In this document: positions 41,601 through 51,228 of the stretch, in pieces
Position numbering within the stretch: position 1 is the stretch's first letter
How the letters are laid out: every line of letters starts with the position of its first letter
NCBI GenBank assembly: GCA_022843745.1
Contig: JALHNB010000018.1
Coordinates: 62,001 to 126,000 of the forward strand
Direction: 5' to 3'
Source of the DNA: Anaerolineae bacterium
GTDB lineage: Bacteria; Chloroflexota; Anaerolineae; Aggregatilineales; Phototrophicaceae
Length of the DNA: 64,000 bases
Notes under the pieces: model-generated
What the model was told of the DNA's origin: nothing
Database searches by the model: none
The model's input: only the letters and a program-made list of their open reading frames with translations
Position numbers and translations under genes: made by a program

Positions 41601-44216
41601 GTTGTCGTCAATGATGACTCCTGCACCCACATTGCCCAGGTCAGCCGTGCCGTTCGCGTTCGTGCCGATGTAGTTGCCGAGTACCCTGTTGCCCTGCGAA
41701 TCCGGGCCAGTGATGTAGATGCCGCCTGTGAAGCCACTGTTATCGCCATTGCCGGAAATGAGATTACGCGCCCCACTGGTTGTGCCGCCAATGGTGTTAT
41801 TGGGGGAGCCAAAAATATCGACCCCTGATCCTCCCAAAGCGCCATTGCCGATGGCGACATTCCCAGTGACATCGGTGCCGATGTAATTCCCCTGAATGGT
41901 AATCCCACCTGCGCAATGACAGATAAAAATGCCGCTGTAGGCGTTACCGGAGATGATATTGCGCGTGGCGGCGGTTGTCCCACCGATAACCATATTCGAC
42001 GTATCTTCGATTGAAATGCCGTTCATATCGTTGGCAAGTGCCGCTGTGCCAGCAGCGTTCAAGCCAATTATATTGCCCTGGATGCGATTTCGGCTCGCAT
42101 CACCGCCAGTCGAATAAACCGATATGCCGTTAAAACCGTTGCCGGAGATCACATTTCGACTGACGAGGTTATTTGGCGCACCATCAAAAGCGATGCCGTC
42201 GAAAGTATTGCCAAGATCGGCACTGCCAGTGACATCGGTGCCGATGTAGTTGTTTTGAATCGTGTTGGTGGTTGTGCTGTTATAAAGCCCGATGCCATTT
42301 ACGCCGTTGCCGGAAATAATGTTGCGCGTATTGGAGGATGCGCCGCCGATGGTGTTATTGGTTGTGCCGGGGTCAGCCAGCGTGATACCCTCAGCATCGT
42401 TGGGCAGAATCGCATTCCCTGCACTGGTCAGCCCGATCATGTTTCTTTGAATGAGGTTGCGCTTCGAGCCGTTGTATATTCCAATGCCGCTGGTGCCGTT
42501 GCCAGAGATGAGGTTGCTCGCAGCAGCGGTTGTGCCGCCGATAGTGTTGTTCGAGGCATTCGTGATGACGACACCCTCATTCGTATTGCCCAGGTCAATC
42601 AACCCCGTCACATCAGTGCCGATATAATTACCTTGAACGAAGTTGCCGCTGGTTGTATCCAGCTCGACACCATCTTCACCGTTTCCGGCGATGATATTCC
42701 GCGACCCAGCGGTTGTCCCGCCAATAATGTTGCCCGTTGAGGTGGTGTCGCCAATCAGAACGCCGTTTCCGGTATTCCCGATCATCCCCGCGCCATCGCC
42801 ACTCGTACCGATGTAGTTGCCCTGAACACGATTATTTTTCGATTTGTTGTAGATTTCTATACCAGGGCCGTTATTGCCAGAAATCACATTGCGGGCTGCG
42901 GGTGTCGTCCCGCCAATCGTGTTACTGGATGCGCCATCTCCCAATGCAACGCCGCTGGGGCCATTGCCCAACCCCGCTGTGCCTGTAGCATCGACCCCAA
43001 TATGATTGCCTTCGATTCGATTGTTCTTCGCGTTGACACCACTGAGGAAAACCCCATCGCTGCCAAAGCGATTAATCACCAAACCTTTGATGGTGCTGCC
43101 GCCTCCCGAAATCAGCAGACCAAACGAGTTCCCGGCAAACTGTCCATCAATCTCGATCAGCAAGGTCGCGGCGGTGCTGTCAGTTGCCGCAGCACTCCCC
43201 GGCTGGCTGTAGCCATTGATGATGACTGCACTGGTGATCGCTGGCAGGCCAGTCGAAACCTGAATGGTCTGGACACCGCTGCCTGCAATGTTGAAGTTAA
43301 TCGTATCTTTTCCGGGGTTAGCGTTAGCGTTGAAGATGGCCTGACGCAGGCTGCCCGCGCCGGAATCAACGGTGTTGGTGACGACAAACGTCGTTGCCGC
43401 CTGTTCGCTGCCCAGGTCGCTGACTTCAGGAATCGGCGTTTCGGTTGCTTCGGGTATGGCTGTCGCTTCCGGCGTGATAATCGTCGCGGTGGCGTCCAGC
43501 GCGAAAGCATCAATCGCGACGATGCCTTCCAGCGGGATGATACGCGCGACGTGTGTGCCTTCTGCCAGACCACTCACCGCCGTCCGTGTGCCGATCAGCA
43601 TATCGGCGCTGTTGGCATTAATCGTTTGCACGACTGCGCCGTCAATTTCAATCGCGAATGTGCCGAGAATCGCGCTCTGGACATACACGATTTCCAGGCC
43701 GCTGCCGACGAATGTGAGCGTAAGAATATCGTCTGTCGCGCCGCTGCTGGCGATAAAACTGCTGCCGCTGGCTGATTCGTTGAGATATTGCGTCCACGTA
43801 CCCGCCTGTTTAACCGCCGCGTTTTCCGATTCGACGATTTGCGTCAGTGTCGATTCCGGCGTGGGCGATTCTGTGACTTCTACGGTCACAGTAACCTCGG
43901 TGGTCGCTTCAACCGTAGGTTCTGTCGTGACTTCAGCAGTCGCTTCAGAAGTGACTTCGACGGTTGCTTCAAGGGTTGGCGCTTCTGTCGGAGCTTCTGT
44001 CGCTGTTGGCGCTTCTGTGGGGATTTCAGTTGGTGCTTCAGTCGGGATTTCTGTAGGGATTTCAGTTGGTACAGGGGTTTCGGTTGGCGCTTCAGCGGTA
44101 GTTTCAACCACCGCCTCGGCTGTTGCTTCACTTTCCTGCGCGGTCATGACGGAATTTACGGAAAAGGCGATCATTAAAAAAATGACAATAATTATGAGTA
44201 TATTTCTGCGATGCAT
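38673..44216 (-). CDS. Giant secreted parallel beta-helix protein
   Basis: 1847 residues. A Sec signal (hydrophobic ILIIIVIFLMIAFSVNSV, cut near VMTA) is followed by a Thr/Pro/Glu linker with repeats of PTEIPTEAPTE (about 30-130). A jelly-roll-like module (about 140-245) and a CSLREA-type entry motif come next (VTNTVDSGAGSLRQAIFNAN near 275). Then there are more than twenty right-handed beta-helix coils of NosD/PbH1 type (about 345-1480). Each coil has a version of NTIGGTTAAARNVISGN and NYIGTNAAGTADLGN. Three FnIII-like domains end the protein (LSWGAVPNATFYQVDIATD type, about 1530-1847). Likely a cell-surface or extracellular polysaccharide-binding or lyase-type protein. No catalytic residues identified. 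Confidence 0.9.
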   Translation of the reverse strand: MHRRNILIIIVIFLMIAFSVNSVMTAQESEATAEAVVETTAEAPTETPVPTEIPTEIPTEAPTEIPTEAPTATEAPTEAPTLEATVEVTSEATAEVTTEPTVEATTEVTVTVEVTESPTPESTLTQIVESENAAVKQAGTWTQYLNESASGSSFIASSGATDDILTLTFVGSGLEIVYVQSAILGTFAIEIDGAVVQTINANSADMLIGTRTAVSGLAEGTHVARIIPLEGIVAIDAFALDATATIITPEATAIPEATETPIPEVSDLGSEQAATTFVVTNTVDSGAGSLRQAIFNANANPGKDTINFNIAGSGVQTIQVSTGLPAITSAVIINGYSQPGSAAATDSTAATLLIEIDGQFAGNSFGLLISGGGSTIKGLVINRFGSDGVFLSGVNAKNNRIEGNHIGVDATGTAGLGNGPSGVALGDGASSNTIGGTTPAARNVISGNNGPGIEIYNKSKNNRVQGNYIGTSGDGAGMIGNTGNGVLIGDTTSTGNIIGGTTAGSRNIIAGNGEDGVELDTTSGNFVQGNYIGTDVTGLIDLGNTNEGVVITNASNNTIGGTTAAASNLISGNGTSGIGIYNGSKRNLIQRNMIGLTSAGNAILPNDAEGITLADPGTTNNTIGGASSNTRNIISGNGVNGIGLYNSTTTNTIQNNYIGTDVTGSADLGNTFDGIAFDGAPNNLVSRNVISGNGFNGISVYSTGGDASRNRIQGNIIGLNAAGTAALANDMNGISIEDTSNMVIGGTTAATRNIISGNAYSGIFICHCAGGITIQGNYIGTDVTGNVAIGNGALGGSGVDIFGSPNNTIGGTTSGARNLISGNGDNSGFTGGIYITGPDSQGNRVLGNYIGTNANGTADLGNVGAGVIIDDNASNNFVGGTASGSRNVISGNGDEVNSIYGPGVLIATLATNNRVQANTIGLNAAGTAALPNSVGVLINEGASNNFVGGTTASARNTLSGNVYAGVSIADEGTSNNLVQGNYIGTNPGGTRALGNGLNGVFIWAGASNNTIGGTVSGARNVISGNINNGIRIDGYVDDPGTETRANTNFIQGNYIGLNAAGTADLGNGQNGISLSEQTFDNLVGSTVATGRNVVSGNEEVGILVNGPDNTIQGNYIGLNAAGSAALGNTGSGLFISDAADNLIGGIIPGTRNVISGGVGFGLIISGIDSTGNFVQGNFIGTNPSGNTRISNQSGGVVITNSAAGNTIGGTVIGARNIISGNLESGVTFSGTNTQGNSILGNYIGTNPAGTGDLGNSVNGVLIADEASGNFIGGSTTGARNVISGNTEAGILIASGQNNTVQGNYVGTNAAGTARLRNDFTGILITGPATLNLIGGATTGAGNVVSGNGATGIDLYGATENTVQGNFVGTNAAGTAGIPNGDYGIAMGYGGNDNLIGGTNPGEGNVVAYNPWVGIGVYSPGTIGNLILGNSVYSNGRLGISLVYAGMTPTLNDAGELDEYQNFPILNAITPTQVTGSLTSAPDLDFRIEFFSSPACDPTGFGEGRTYLGFVEVTTDSNGDAPITFGGTFTTSTIITATATNILTSNTSEFSPCLFLTTAAVIKAPMLVSPANNGFVNDTTPTLSWGAVPNATFYQVDIATDAAFTTVVFTATGPARAVESNVTLSDQKHWWRVRGLNGANLPGPYSAARSFTVDTVAPTTSPVLVSPADNSFTSDLTPAFRWNTMTGAKRYQLVIDVDPNCPNPFYQSSPLTSTSFTLPNTTQLPGEDVYYWCVRGDDAAGNWGPLSLSRRFELTLLRIPLNNTTTTDTTPTFRWNRAPGSLAGYTVVINDTPDLLTIIHESTTQTGTSYTLPNPDALSPGTYFWTIIVTDGNGWDVTDRIFWSFEVE

Positions 44217-44327
44217 CGTATAGCCTTATAAACTATCGTTTGAGTATATGAATTACTCCATTTTATCAGTACACATGTCATCTGTAGCTTAAGAAGTCTA
44301 TTTCAGGGAGTGGTGGGAATGGAGAAG

Positions 44328-44355
44328 GTAGGGGCGCAACGCGCTGCGCCCCTAC
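44328..44355. repeat. Family A palindromic repeat
   Basis: GTAGGGGCGCAACG and CGCTGCGCCCCTAC, nearly perfect. It lies 22 nt after the acyl-CoA synthetase fusion stop. Confidence 0.8.
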
Positions 44356-44376
44356 GAAGGAATCACGGATTCTGAC

Positions 44377-47106
44377 CTACAAGTCGAGTTCGGCCTGCAT
44401 GGTTTTGCCGTTCGACAGGACGCGAATCTGAAAACCGGATGTTTCGAAAATATGCTTCATGGCTTCGGCTTCAGGGAGGATCGAGCCGACGATGCGGGTG
44501 ATGCCTTCCGCGCGGGCGATGTCAAGCTGCTGCTGCATGATGAGCTTACCCAGCCCTTTGCCCTGGTAAGCGTCGGTGATGACGATGGTAAATTCGGCTG
44601 TCGTCGTGCCGTGCAGCTTGCTCAGGCGCGAGGCGGCGATCATTTCGTCTTCGCCCGTCTCTGGATTTTCGCGGATGGCGACCAGCAGCATTTCACGGGC
44701 ATAGTCGATGAAACACAGACGCGAGAGGCGCTCATGGGCGATGCGCTGGCTGAGTTTCAGCGGGTCGAAATAACGCATATATACGGTACGCTCGGAAAGT
44801 GTCTCCTGGAATTTCGCCATCAACGGCTCATCTTCCGGGCGAACCGGGCGGATCACGATAGGCGTGTTGTCCTTGAGTGTCGCGGGCTGAATATACTGGC
44901 TGGGATAGGCGCGAATCGCCAGCGGGACGATTTTGTCCTCGGTCACATCTGGTGGATAAAGGACAACCCGTGCATCCAGCGCCAGCAGACGATCCGGCGA
45001 GGCCAGCAGCGGGTTAATGTCGATTTCTTTAATCCAGCGCTGCTCGGTGACGATCTGGCTAAAGCGCACAAGCAGTCTTTCCAATCCAGCCATATCAACC
45101 GACGCGCGTCCACGAACACCCTTGAGCGCTGTATAAATTTTCGTGTGTTCCATCATGCGCCGCGCCAGGGTCGTGTTCAGCGGCGGCAAGGCCAACGCCC
45201 GATCTTTAAATACCTCGACCAGCGTCCCGCCTGTGCCGAACAACAGCACCGGGCCAAACTGTGGATCAACACTGCTGCCGATAATCAATTCGTAGCCGTC
45301 GAGCTTCGCCATCGGCTGGACGTTCACGCCGTCGAAATGTCCCTCGCCCACTTTTTCGTTGACCGATGCCTGGATGCCTGTAAAGGCCTGCCAGACCGCC
45401 GAGTCATCCTGCAAATTCAGGCGCACACCACCGACATCGGTTTTGTGCGTGATGGTTTCCGAGTGCAGCTTCAGCACAACCGGGTAGCCGATTTCTTTGG
45501 CGGCCTGAACTGCTTCGTCCGGCGTGGTCGCGATTTTTGACGGCACGGTTGGGATGCCATAGGCGGCGAGAATTTGCTTGGATTCGTGTTCGGTCAGGAT
45601 GGTGCGCCCCTGCCCCCGCGCCCGTTCGATAATCTGGCTGACCAGTTCGTGCTGCGGTGCATCCTCTTCATCGTCACCAGCTAAAATTGGCGTTTCATAG
45701 AGACCGCGCAGGTTGTAGGTGTACAGCCACATATAATTGAAAAGCCGCGTCGCTGAGTCAGGAAAATTGAAGGTCGGAATATTGGCGCGGTTGAGAATCG
45801 AGACTCCCGCCGCGACGCTGCTCCCGCCCATCCAGCTTGCCAGGATTGGCTTACCTTCGATCTGGGCATACGGTTTGAGCAGTTCGGCGGTTTGCGTCGG
45901 GTCGGACATGGATTGCGGTGTCAGAATCACCAGCAGGCCGTCGCTGTTGGGGTCACGCGCGGCGATTTCCAGCGATTGTGCGTAGCGTTCCGGCCCGGCA
46001 TCGCCCAGAATATCAATCGGATTGGCGTGACTCCAGTGATCCGGCAGAATTTTGTTCAATTCGGCTTCGGTTTCCGGCGAAAGTTTTGCCAGTTCGCCGC
46101 CTTCGGTGATGAGCGCGTCTGTCGCCAGTACGCCGGGGCCGCCCGCGTTCGTCAGAATGGTCAAACGTGGCCCTTTTGGTCGCGGCTGCTTGGCGAGAAC
46201 TTCGGCGGTGTAAAAAATATCAGCGATTTTATCGACTCGCAGGACACCTGTGCGCCGGAAGGCTGCGTCCAACACTTCATCGCTGCCTGTGAGCGAACCC
46301 GTATGCGAAGCGGCAGCTTGCGCGGCGGCCTCGGTGCGTCCGGCCTTGATGACGATAATTGGCTTGATGTACGACACCTCACGCGCGGCAGACAAAAATG
46401 CGCGGGCATCGCCGATGCTTTCCATATAGATAATGATGCTGCTGGTGTGCGGGTCGTCGCCGAGGTAATGGATCAGGTCGCCCCAGTTGACATCGAGCAT
46501 CGAACCCACCGAGATAAAAGCGCTGAAGCCGACATTTTCCTCAAAGCTCCAATCGAGAACCGATGTGCAGAGTGCGCCGGATTGACTCAAAAAGGCGACG
46601 TTGCCCGGACGCGCCATCGCTCCAGCGAATGTGGCGTTCAGACCCGTCCTCGGCGACATTACGCCCAGGCAATTAGGGCCAATTAATCGCATGTTGCCGC
46701 GCCGCGCGGTTTCCATAACCTGTCGTTCCAACTCGATGCCGTGCGCCCCACGTTCTTTGAATCCCGCCGAAATGATAATCGCGCCGCGAACTCCAGCGTC
46801 CACACATTCCTGAATAATGCCGGGTACGGTATCGGCAGGCGTGACGACCACCGCCAGATCGACGTGTTCCGGCACGGATTTGATGTTGGGATAGGCTTTT
46901 ACGCCCAATACGCTCGGCCTGTTCGGATTCACAGGGTAGACCGTGCCACCAAATGGATTCGTGATGAGATTCCAGACGATGGTACGCCCGACGCTGCCGG
47001 GTTTTTCAGTCGCGCCGATGACGGCAATGGTCTTGGGCGAAAAAATCGCATCAAGCGCCTGATAGCCGTAGCGAAGCGTCTCAGGAGCGGGGTTTGGTTG
47101 CTGCAT
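44377..47106 (-). CDS. ADP-forming acyl-CoA synthetase fused to a GNAT acetyltransferase
   Basis: 909 residues. The CoA-binding Rossmann domain is at about 15-140 ([20 protein letters not shown]). Ligase domains are at about 150-470, with the phospho-His motif [20 protein letters not shown] near 262-282. An ATP-grasp domain is at about 490-715 ([49 protein letters not shown]). A C-terminal GNAT domain is at about 740-905 ([20 protein letters not shown] is the acetyl-CoA site). ADP-forming synthetases turn acyl-CoA plus ADP into acid plus ATP. The fused form is known from the Pat protein lysine acetyltransferases. Here the catalytic His appears retained. AAAAGGAG precedes ATG 47106. Confidence 0.93.
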   Translation of the reverse strand: MQQPNPAPETLRYGYQALDAIFSPKTIAVIGATEKPGSVGRTIVWNLITNPFGGTVYPVNPNRPSVLGVKAYPNIKSVPEHVDLAVVVTPADTVPGIIQECVDAGVRGAIIISAGFKERGAHGIELERQVMETARRGNMRLIGPNCLGVMSPRTGLNATFAGAMARPGNVAFLSQSGALCTSVLDWSFEENVGFSAFISVGSMLDVNWGDLIHYLGDDPHTSSIIIYMESIGDARAFLSAAREVSYIKPIIVIKAGRTEAAAQAAASHTGSLTGSDEVLDAAFRRTGVLRVDKIADIFYTAEVLAKQPRPKGPRLTILTNAGGPGVLATDALITEGGELAKLSPETEAELNKILPDHWSHANPIDILGDAGPERYAQSLEIAARDPNSDGLLVILTPQSMSDPTQTAELLKPYAQIEGKPILASWMGGSSVAAGVSILNRANIPTFNFPDSATRLFNYMWLYTYNLRGLYETPILAGDDEEDAPQHELVSQIIERARGQGRTILTEHESKQILAAYGIPTVPSKIATTPDEAVQAAKEIGYPVVLKLHSETITHKTDVGGVRLNLQDDSAVWQAFTGIQASVNEKVGEGHFDGVNVQPMAKLDGYELIIGSSVDPQFGPVLLFGTGGTLVEVFKDRALALPPLNTTLARRMMEHTKIYTALKGVRGRASVDMAGLERLLVRFSQIVTEQRWIKEIDINPLLASPDRLLALDARVVLYPPDVTEDKIVPLAIRAYPSQYIQPATLKDNTPIVIRPVRPEDEPLMAKFQETLSERTVYMRYFDPLKLSQRIAHERLSRLCFIDYAREMLLVAIRENPETGEDEMIAASRLSKLHGTTTAEFTIVITDAYQGKGLGKLIMQQQLDIARAEGITRIVGSILPEAEAMKHIFETSGFQIRVLSNGKTMQAELDL

Positions 47107-47361
47107 TTGCTTCTCCTTTTAAGAAGGAAGTTAATCGTTGGATTTGGAGTGATGGAGGCACTATGGTTATGGAGTCCGTCCTTGAACCCATACCTTAATG
47201 CTCTTTAGCCTCTGGTTAACAACATCCTGCTATATTACCCCAAAGTGATGGTTTTACGCTCCGACATTTGTCACTTAATCGTGGTTCTGTATGGCACTAA
47301 ATGTACCTGGAACCATCCCTTACAATACTTAATCGTAAGAAGTACATGGTATAGGCAAGAT

Positions 47362-48651
47362 ATGCTCTCAACTGAAACATTGAAAAACGTTCGTCATAAT
47401 TTTACCGTCGGCATGTTGGATGGCGCATTCTTCGGCTTCGGCATGGGGTTCGCCTCGTTCGTCACCGTCGTGCCGCTGTTTATCAGCAGCCTGACCGACT
47501 CGACCACGCTGATCGGACTAATCGCGTCGGCGCACATCCTCGGCTGGCAGCTTCCGCAGCTTTTCACGGCTAACCACGTGTCGCGGCTGCGGCGCTACAA
47601 GTCGCTGGTCAAGATTATGACGCTGCATGAACGCTGGCCGTTTTTTGCGCTGGCGGGTTTATGCCTCCTGATTCCGGTGATCGGTACGCAAATCGCGCTC
47701 ATCCTGGCGTTTATTTTATTATTATGGCATTCGTTCGGCGGCGGGCTGGCGGGTACGGCCTGGCAGTCGATGATCGGCAAAATTATCCCTGCCAATCGAC
47801 TCGGCACATTTTACGGCTCACAATCGTCTGCCGCGAATCTGTTTTCCAGTGCAGGCGCGGTCATCGCTGGCATTATTCTCGCGCGTGTGGAAGCGCCCTA
47901 CAATTTCGCGCTGTGCTTTTTTATCGCTGGCGTGTTGATGATGTTTTCCTGGGTTTTTCTGGTAAAAATGCGCGAGCCGGAGCATGTTCCGGTTGAAACC
48001 GCGCCCATGCAGCAGCATTTGTGGAAGAACGCCCGCCGTATCCTCAGCAGCGACCATAATTATCGCTGGTTCCTCATCGCGCGTATTCTGGCGCAGTCAG
48101 CGGCGGCAGGCGTCAGCTTTTACACCATTTACGCGGTGCGGCAGTTTGGGATGCAGCCGGAGACGGCGGGTGTTATGGCTGGGCTTCTGCTCATCGGACA
48201 AACGTTTGCCAGCCCGGTTCTCGGCTGGGCAGGCGATCATTGGGGACATCGGCGTGTCTTTATCCTGGGCGTGCTGATTTTGACCGCCAGCGTGGTTCTC
48301 GCGATGGCCGCGACAAGCTTAACCTGGTTTTACGCGGTTTTTGCGCTTGCCGGGTTCGCGAATGCGGTGCTTTGGACGACGACGATGAGCATCACCGTCG
48401 AGTTTGGCAGCGCAGCCGAGCGCCCCTTCTACATCGGCCTGACCAATACGATTATCGCGCCTGCCACGCTCCTCGCCCCCATTCTCGGCGGATGGCTGGT
48501 GGATGGCATCAGCTTTCACGCCATGTTCGTGATCGCGGCAGTGGTAGGGCTGGCATCGGTGATTATTTTCCAGACGATGGTGTCTGACCCGCGCCACGTT
48601 AAGCGCTCAATTTCCGTCCAGACGGCGATTGCTCCTGTATCCGGGGATTAA
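47362..48651 (+). CDS. MFS transporter
   Basis: About 429 residues, twelve hydrophobic segments, cytoplasmic N- and C-termini. The start MLSTETLKNVRHNFTVGMLD precedes helix 1 (GAFFGFGMGFASFVTVVPLF). The central loop EPEHVPVETAPMQQHLWKNA separates the two six-helix halves. The MFS-type loop GWAGDHWGHRRVFILGVL near 280-300 matches the conserved G-x-x-x-D-R-x-G-R-R signature in its second-half form. ATG 47362 is chosen because 39 upstream in-frame codons form no membrane or family sequence. The substrate cannot be told. It is divergent from the synthetase fusion and shares a 255-bp intergenic region. Confidence 0.9.
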   Translation: MLSTETLKNVRHNFTVGMLDGAFFGFGMGFASFVTVVPLFISSLTDSTTLIGLIASAHILGWQLPQLFTANHVSRLRRYKSLVKIMTLHERWPFFALAGLCLLIPVIGTQIALILAFILLLWHSFGGGLAGTAWQSMIGKIIPANRLGTFYGSQSSAANLFSSAGAVIAGIILARVEAPYNFALCFFIAGVLMMFSWVFLVKMREPEHVPVETAPMQQHLWKNARRILSSDHNYRWFLIARILAQSAAAGVSFYTIYAVRQFGMQPETAGVMAGLLLIGQTFASPVLGWAGDHWGHRRVFILGVLILTASVVLAMAATSLTWFYAVFALAGFANAVLWTTTMSITVEFGSAAERPFYIGLTNTIIAPATLLAPILGGWLVDGISFHAMFVIAAVVGLASVIIFQTMVSDPRHVKRSISVQTAIAPVSGD

Positions 48652-48675
48652 CCAAATACGCTATCGGTGTCCTGT

Positions 48676-48700
48676 GTAGGGGTGCGCCCTGTACCCCTAC
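48676..48700. repeat. Family A repeat, diverged
   Basis: GTAGGGGTGCGCCCTGTACC followed by CCTAC. It lies 25 nt after the MFS stop. Confidence 0.6.
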
Positions 48701-48776
48701 AAACCAGTCAATATTCCCCCTTTCTGACTCGCCGTAGTACAATCCGAGTTATCTCGAAAGTTCAAGGATTACCCTA

Positions 48777-49709
48777 ATGTCCTCAAAATTGATTCTTCGC
48801 TGCCTGTCCGTGATCCTGCTGATCCCTGCCCTACTTGTCGGTATCGTATCCGCTGCACCACCTGCACAATCGACCTGTAACCCGGCGCTGGCGGCAGTCA
48901 TCCCCGGTGACAGTGTGCAAACAATCGAATCCGGCGATCTGACGCGCACCTATAAGCTGCATATCCCCGAAATTTATGATATTTCTGAGCCAGCCCCGCT
49001 GGTATTGAGCCTGCACGGATTTACATCAAATTCTGAGCAGCAGGAGCTTTATACAGGCTGGGACGAGATCGCCGATTCTGAGAATTTTTTGGTTGTCTAT
49101 CCGCAGGGAGCGCAGACTCCTTCACGCTGGAACGCGGGGCCAACATTGTTTACACGCGCGAATCCGGTTGATGATGTGGTGTTCATTCGCGAACTGATCG
49201 CCAAAATCACCGAAAATTATTGCATCGACACGGCGCGTATTTTCGTCAACGGCCTCTCGAATGGCGGCGGCATGACGAATCGCCTTGCCTGCGAGATGGC
49301 CGATCAGATCGCGGCGATTGGCACGGTTGCGGGTGCGTATTCGACACTTGGCGATGCGTGCGAACCTGCGCGTCCGATGCCTGTGATCTCGTTTCACGGC
49401 ACGGATGATCCACTTGTGCCTTACGAAGGAAGTCGAATATTCCCGCCGATTCAGGAATGGGCAGCGGAATGGGCAGCCCGCAACGGTTGTGACCCGACTC
49501 CCGAAATCATCTCAGCGACAGGCGACACCAGCGGCGTTCATTACGTCAACTGCGATGAAAACGCCGATGTCATTCTTTACACGATTGACGAAGGCGGTCA
49601 TACGTGGCCGGGTGGTCCTCCCCTGCCCATTCTCGGCAAAACGACTGATAACATCAACGCCAGCGCGACGATGTGGGAGTTTTTCGTGGCGCATCCTCTG
49701 GGCGAGTAG
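48777..49709 (+). CDS. Secreted PHB-depolymerase/feruloyl-esterase-like protein
   Basis: 310 residues with a Sec signal at 1-27 (LILRCLSVILLIPALLVGIV, cut near VSAAPPA). An alpha/beta-hydrolase of the LpqC/poly(3-hydroxybutyrate) depolymerase-like family follows. Landmarks are PLVLSLHGFTSNSEQQE near 73, LVVYPQGAQTPSRWN near 108, the nucleophile elbow VNGLSNGGGMTNRLACEMAD near 158-177, the Asp in FHGTDDPLVPYEG near 210, and the His in DEGGHTWPGG near 277. Such enzymes cleave plant-wall feruloyl esters or polyesters outside the cell. This fits the carbohydrate-degrading gene set nearby; the precise ester is unknown. Confidence 0.9.
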   Translation: MSSKLILRCLSVILLIPALLVGIVSAAPPAQSTCNPALAAVIPGDSVQTIESGDLTRTYKLHIPEIYDISEPAPLVLSLHGFTSNSEQQELYTGWDEIADSENFLVVYPQGAQTPSRWNAGPTLFTRANPVDDVVFIRELIAKITENYCIDTARIFVNGLSNGGGMTNRLACEMADQIAAIGTVAGAYSTLGDACEPARPMPVISFHGTDDPLVPYEGSRIFPPIQEWAAEWAARNGCDPTPEIISATGDTSGVHYVNCDENADVILYTIDEGGHTWPGGPPLPILGKTTDNINASATMWEFFVAHPLGE

Positions 49710-49905
49710 CATGTCAGCATGTCAGCATGTCAGCATGTCAGCTAAAAGCCAAGTGCTGAGTAAAAAGTGCATGTCAGCATGTCAGCTAAAAGCCAAGTGC
49801 TGAGTAAAAAGTGCTGAGTGCTGAGTTTTGCAATCTGAATTTTACTCATTACTTTCCACTTTAAACTCAGCACTAAAAGCTGAAGTGCTGATATGCTGAC
49901 TGGCT
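49709..49905. repeat. Octamer tandem repeats and duplicated simple sequence
   Basis: ATGTCAGC is repeated four times directly after the esterase stop, then twice again at about 49771. A block of about 45 nt (ATGTCAGCTAAAAGCCAAGT and CTGAGTAAAAAGTGC) occurs twice. A complementary run (CACTTTAAACTCAGCACTAA) could fold back on it. Confidence 0.8.
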
Positions 49906-49931
49906 GATAATCCAAAATGGTTTTCCCCTCG

Positions 49932-49960
49932 TTGGTAAAAAACCCCGCAGCGGGTAATAT
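49932..49960 (+). promoter_or_regulatory. Promoter of the sugar-acid cluster
   Basis: TTGGTA (49932-49937) is separated by 17 nt from TAATAT (49955-49960). The spacer holds the small inverted repeat CCCCGC/GCGGG. ATG 49995 follows CGGGGGAAAT. Confidence 0.55.
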
Positions 49961-49994
49961 TATTTCTATATGAATTAACAACAACGGGGGAAAT

Positions 49995-51161
49995 ATGGGC
50001 AGCGAACTAAAAATTACTGAAGTTAAAGTTTATCAGTTTAAATATGAGACGCAGAATATCGGCACGGACTACAACGGCTTCAACTGGGTGTATAAGCCGG
50101 ATGCACGGATGTGGCGCACCAGTTATGTGCTGCAAATTCACACTGACCAGGGCATCGTCGGCGAGTATCACGGTGGCGGCGCGACGGAATACGCCCAGCT
50201 TGAAATGTTTGTCCACTATCTCATCGGGCGCAACCCACTCCAGCGCGAATTGATCTACAACGACGTGAAACGCGCCCTGCGCAAATATGACCGTATGAGC
50301 ATGGGATTGGTGGACATTGCGCTGTGGGACATCGCCGGAAAATATTACAATGCGCCTGTGTGGGAGCTGCTCGGCGGCTACCGTAAGACTCTGCCTGCCT
50401 ACGCTTCCACTTATCATGGTGACGAAAATGGCGGCCTCGGTACGCCGGAAGATTTCGCCGATTTCGCACAGCAGTGTAAAGAGATGGGCTATAAAGCCTA
50501 CAAGATTCACGGTTGGGGCAACGCGCCGATTGAACGCGAAGTCGAAAATGTGCTGGCGGTGCGGGATCGCGTCGGCCCGCATATGGATCTGATGCTTGAC
50601 CCAGCTTGTGAGTATAATACCTTTGGCGACGCGCTCAAGGTTGGACGCGCCTGCGATGAAGCGAACTTTTTCTGGTATGAAGACCCCTTTAAAGACGGCG
50701 GCATTTCCGCTTTTGCGCATAAAAAATTACGCCAACTGATTAAGACTCCCCTGTTGATGGGCGAACACGTCCGCACACTCGAACCGAAAGTCGATTTCGT
50801 CGTCAACGAAGGCACGGATTACATGCGCGTCAACCCGACGTATGATTTGGGCATTACGGGTGCGATGAAAGTGGCTCATGCAGCGGAAGGCTTTGGCCTC
50901 GATGTGGAAATTCACGGCTGCGGCCCGGCACAGCGCCACTGTATGGCCTCAATCCGCAACACCAATTATTACGAGTTGGGGTTGGTGCATCCGAAAATCG
51001 GCAGCACGTCCGACCCAATCTACACAAATGGCTACAGCGATAATCTCGACTCGATTGACGCGAACGGGCATGTCCCCGTACCGGATGGCCCAGGCATGGG
51101 TGTTGGCTACGATTGGGATTTTATCGAGGCGCATCGCTCTGGTGTCCGCCAATATCCTTAA
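49995..51161 (+). CDS. Enolase-superfamily enzyme (mandelate racemase/muconate lactonizing type)
   Basis: 388 residues: an N-terminal capping domain (about 1-125) and a (beta/alpha)7beta barrel. Metal ligands can be placed at Asp in MDLMLDPACEYNT near 200, Glu in WYEDPFKDGG near 225 and Glu in LLMGEHVRTLEP near 251. The catalytic base motif is in KAYKIHGWGNAP near 172, a Lys-x-His form rather than Lys-x-Lys. A second base His may lie in VEIHGCGPAQRHCMAS near 302. Members dehydrate or epimerise sugar acids and dipeptides. The Lys-x-His motif and the neighbours favour sugar-acid dehydration, which is inference. First gene of a four-gene plus-strand cluster. Confidence 0.9.
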   Translation: MGSELKITEVKVYQFKYETQNIGTDYNGFNWVYKPDARMWRTSYVLQIHTDQGIVGEYHGGGATEYAQLEMFVHYLIGRNPLQRELIYNDVKRALRKYDRMSMGLVDIALWDIAGKYYNAPVWELLGGYRKTLPAYASTYHGDENGGLGTPEDFADFAQQCKEMGYKAYKIHGWGNAPIEREVENVLAVRDRVGPHMDLMLDPACEYNTFGDALKVGRACDEANFFWYEDPFKDGGISAFAHKKLRQLIKTPLLMGEHVRTLEPKVDFVVNEGTDYMRVNPTYDLGITGAMKVAHAAEGFGLDVEIHGCGPAQRHCMASIRNTNYYELGLVHPKIGSTSDPIYTNGYSDNLDSIDANGHVPVPDGPGMGVGYDWDFIEAHRSGVRQYP

Positions 51162-51228
51162 GAATCCTACCGATAATTCGACTCGTAATGATTTGGTGGC
51201 TTGCGTGTCCTCTGGCGAAGCTGTATTT

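Noticed and set aside
40881-41828. Plus-strand open frame of over 300 codons inside the beta-helix gene
   Set aside because: It mirrors the repeat structure of the minus-strand gene and has no independent domain signal.
38673-44216. Regular repeats that resemble a CRISPR or satellite array
   Set aside because: The repeats are coding, in one open frame, with unequal unit lengths and a clear beta-helix amino-acid pattern. No cas genes are present.
44452-45540. Long plus-strand open frame inside the synthetase fusion
   Set aside because: It is antisense to the ATP-grasp and GNAT domains, which have strong family motifs. It is a by-product of codon bias.
47107-47361. Small gene or RNA in the gap between the synthetase fusion and the MFS gene
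   Set aside because: The in-frame extension of the MFS gene has no family or membrane character, and I saw no stable RNA fold or tRNA-like sequence.
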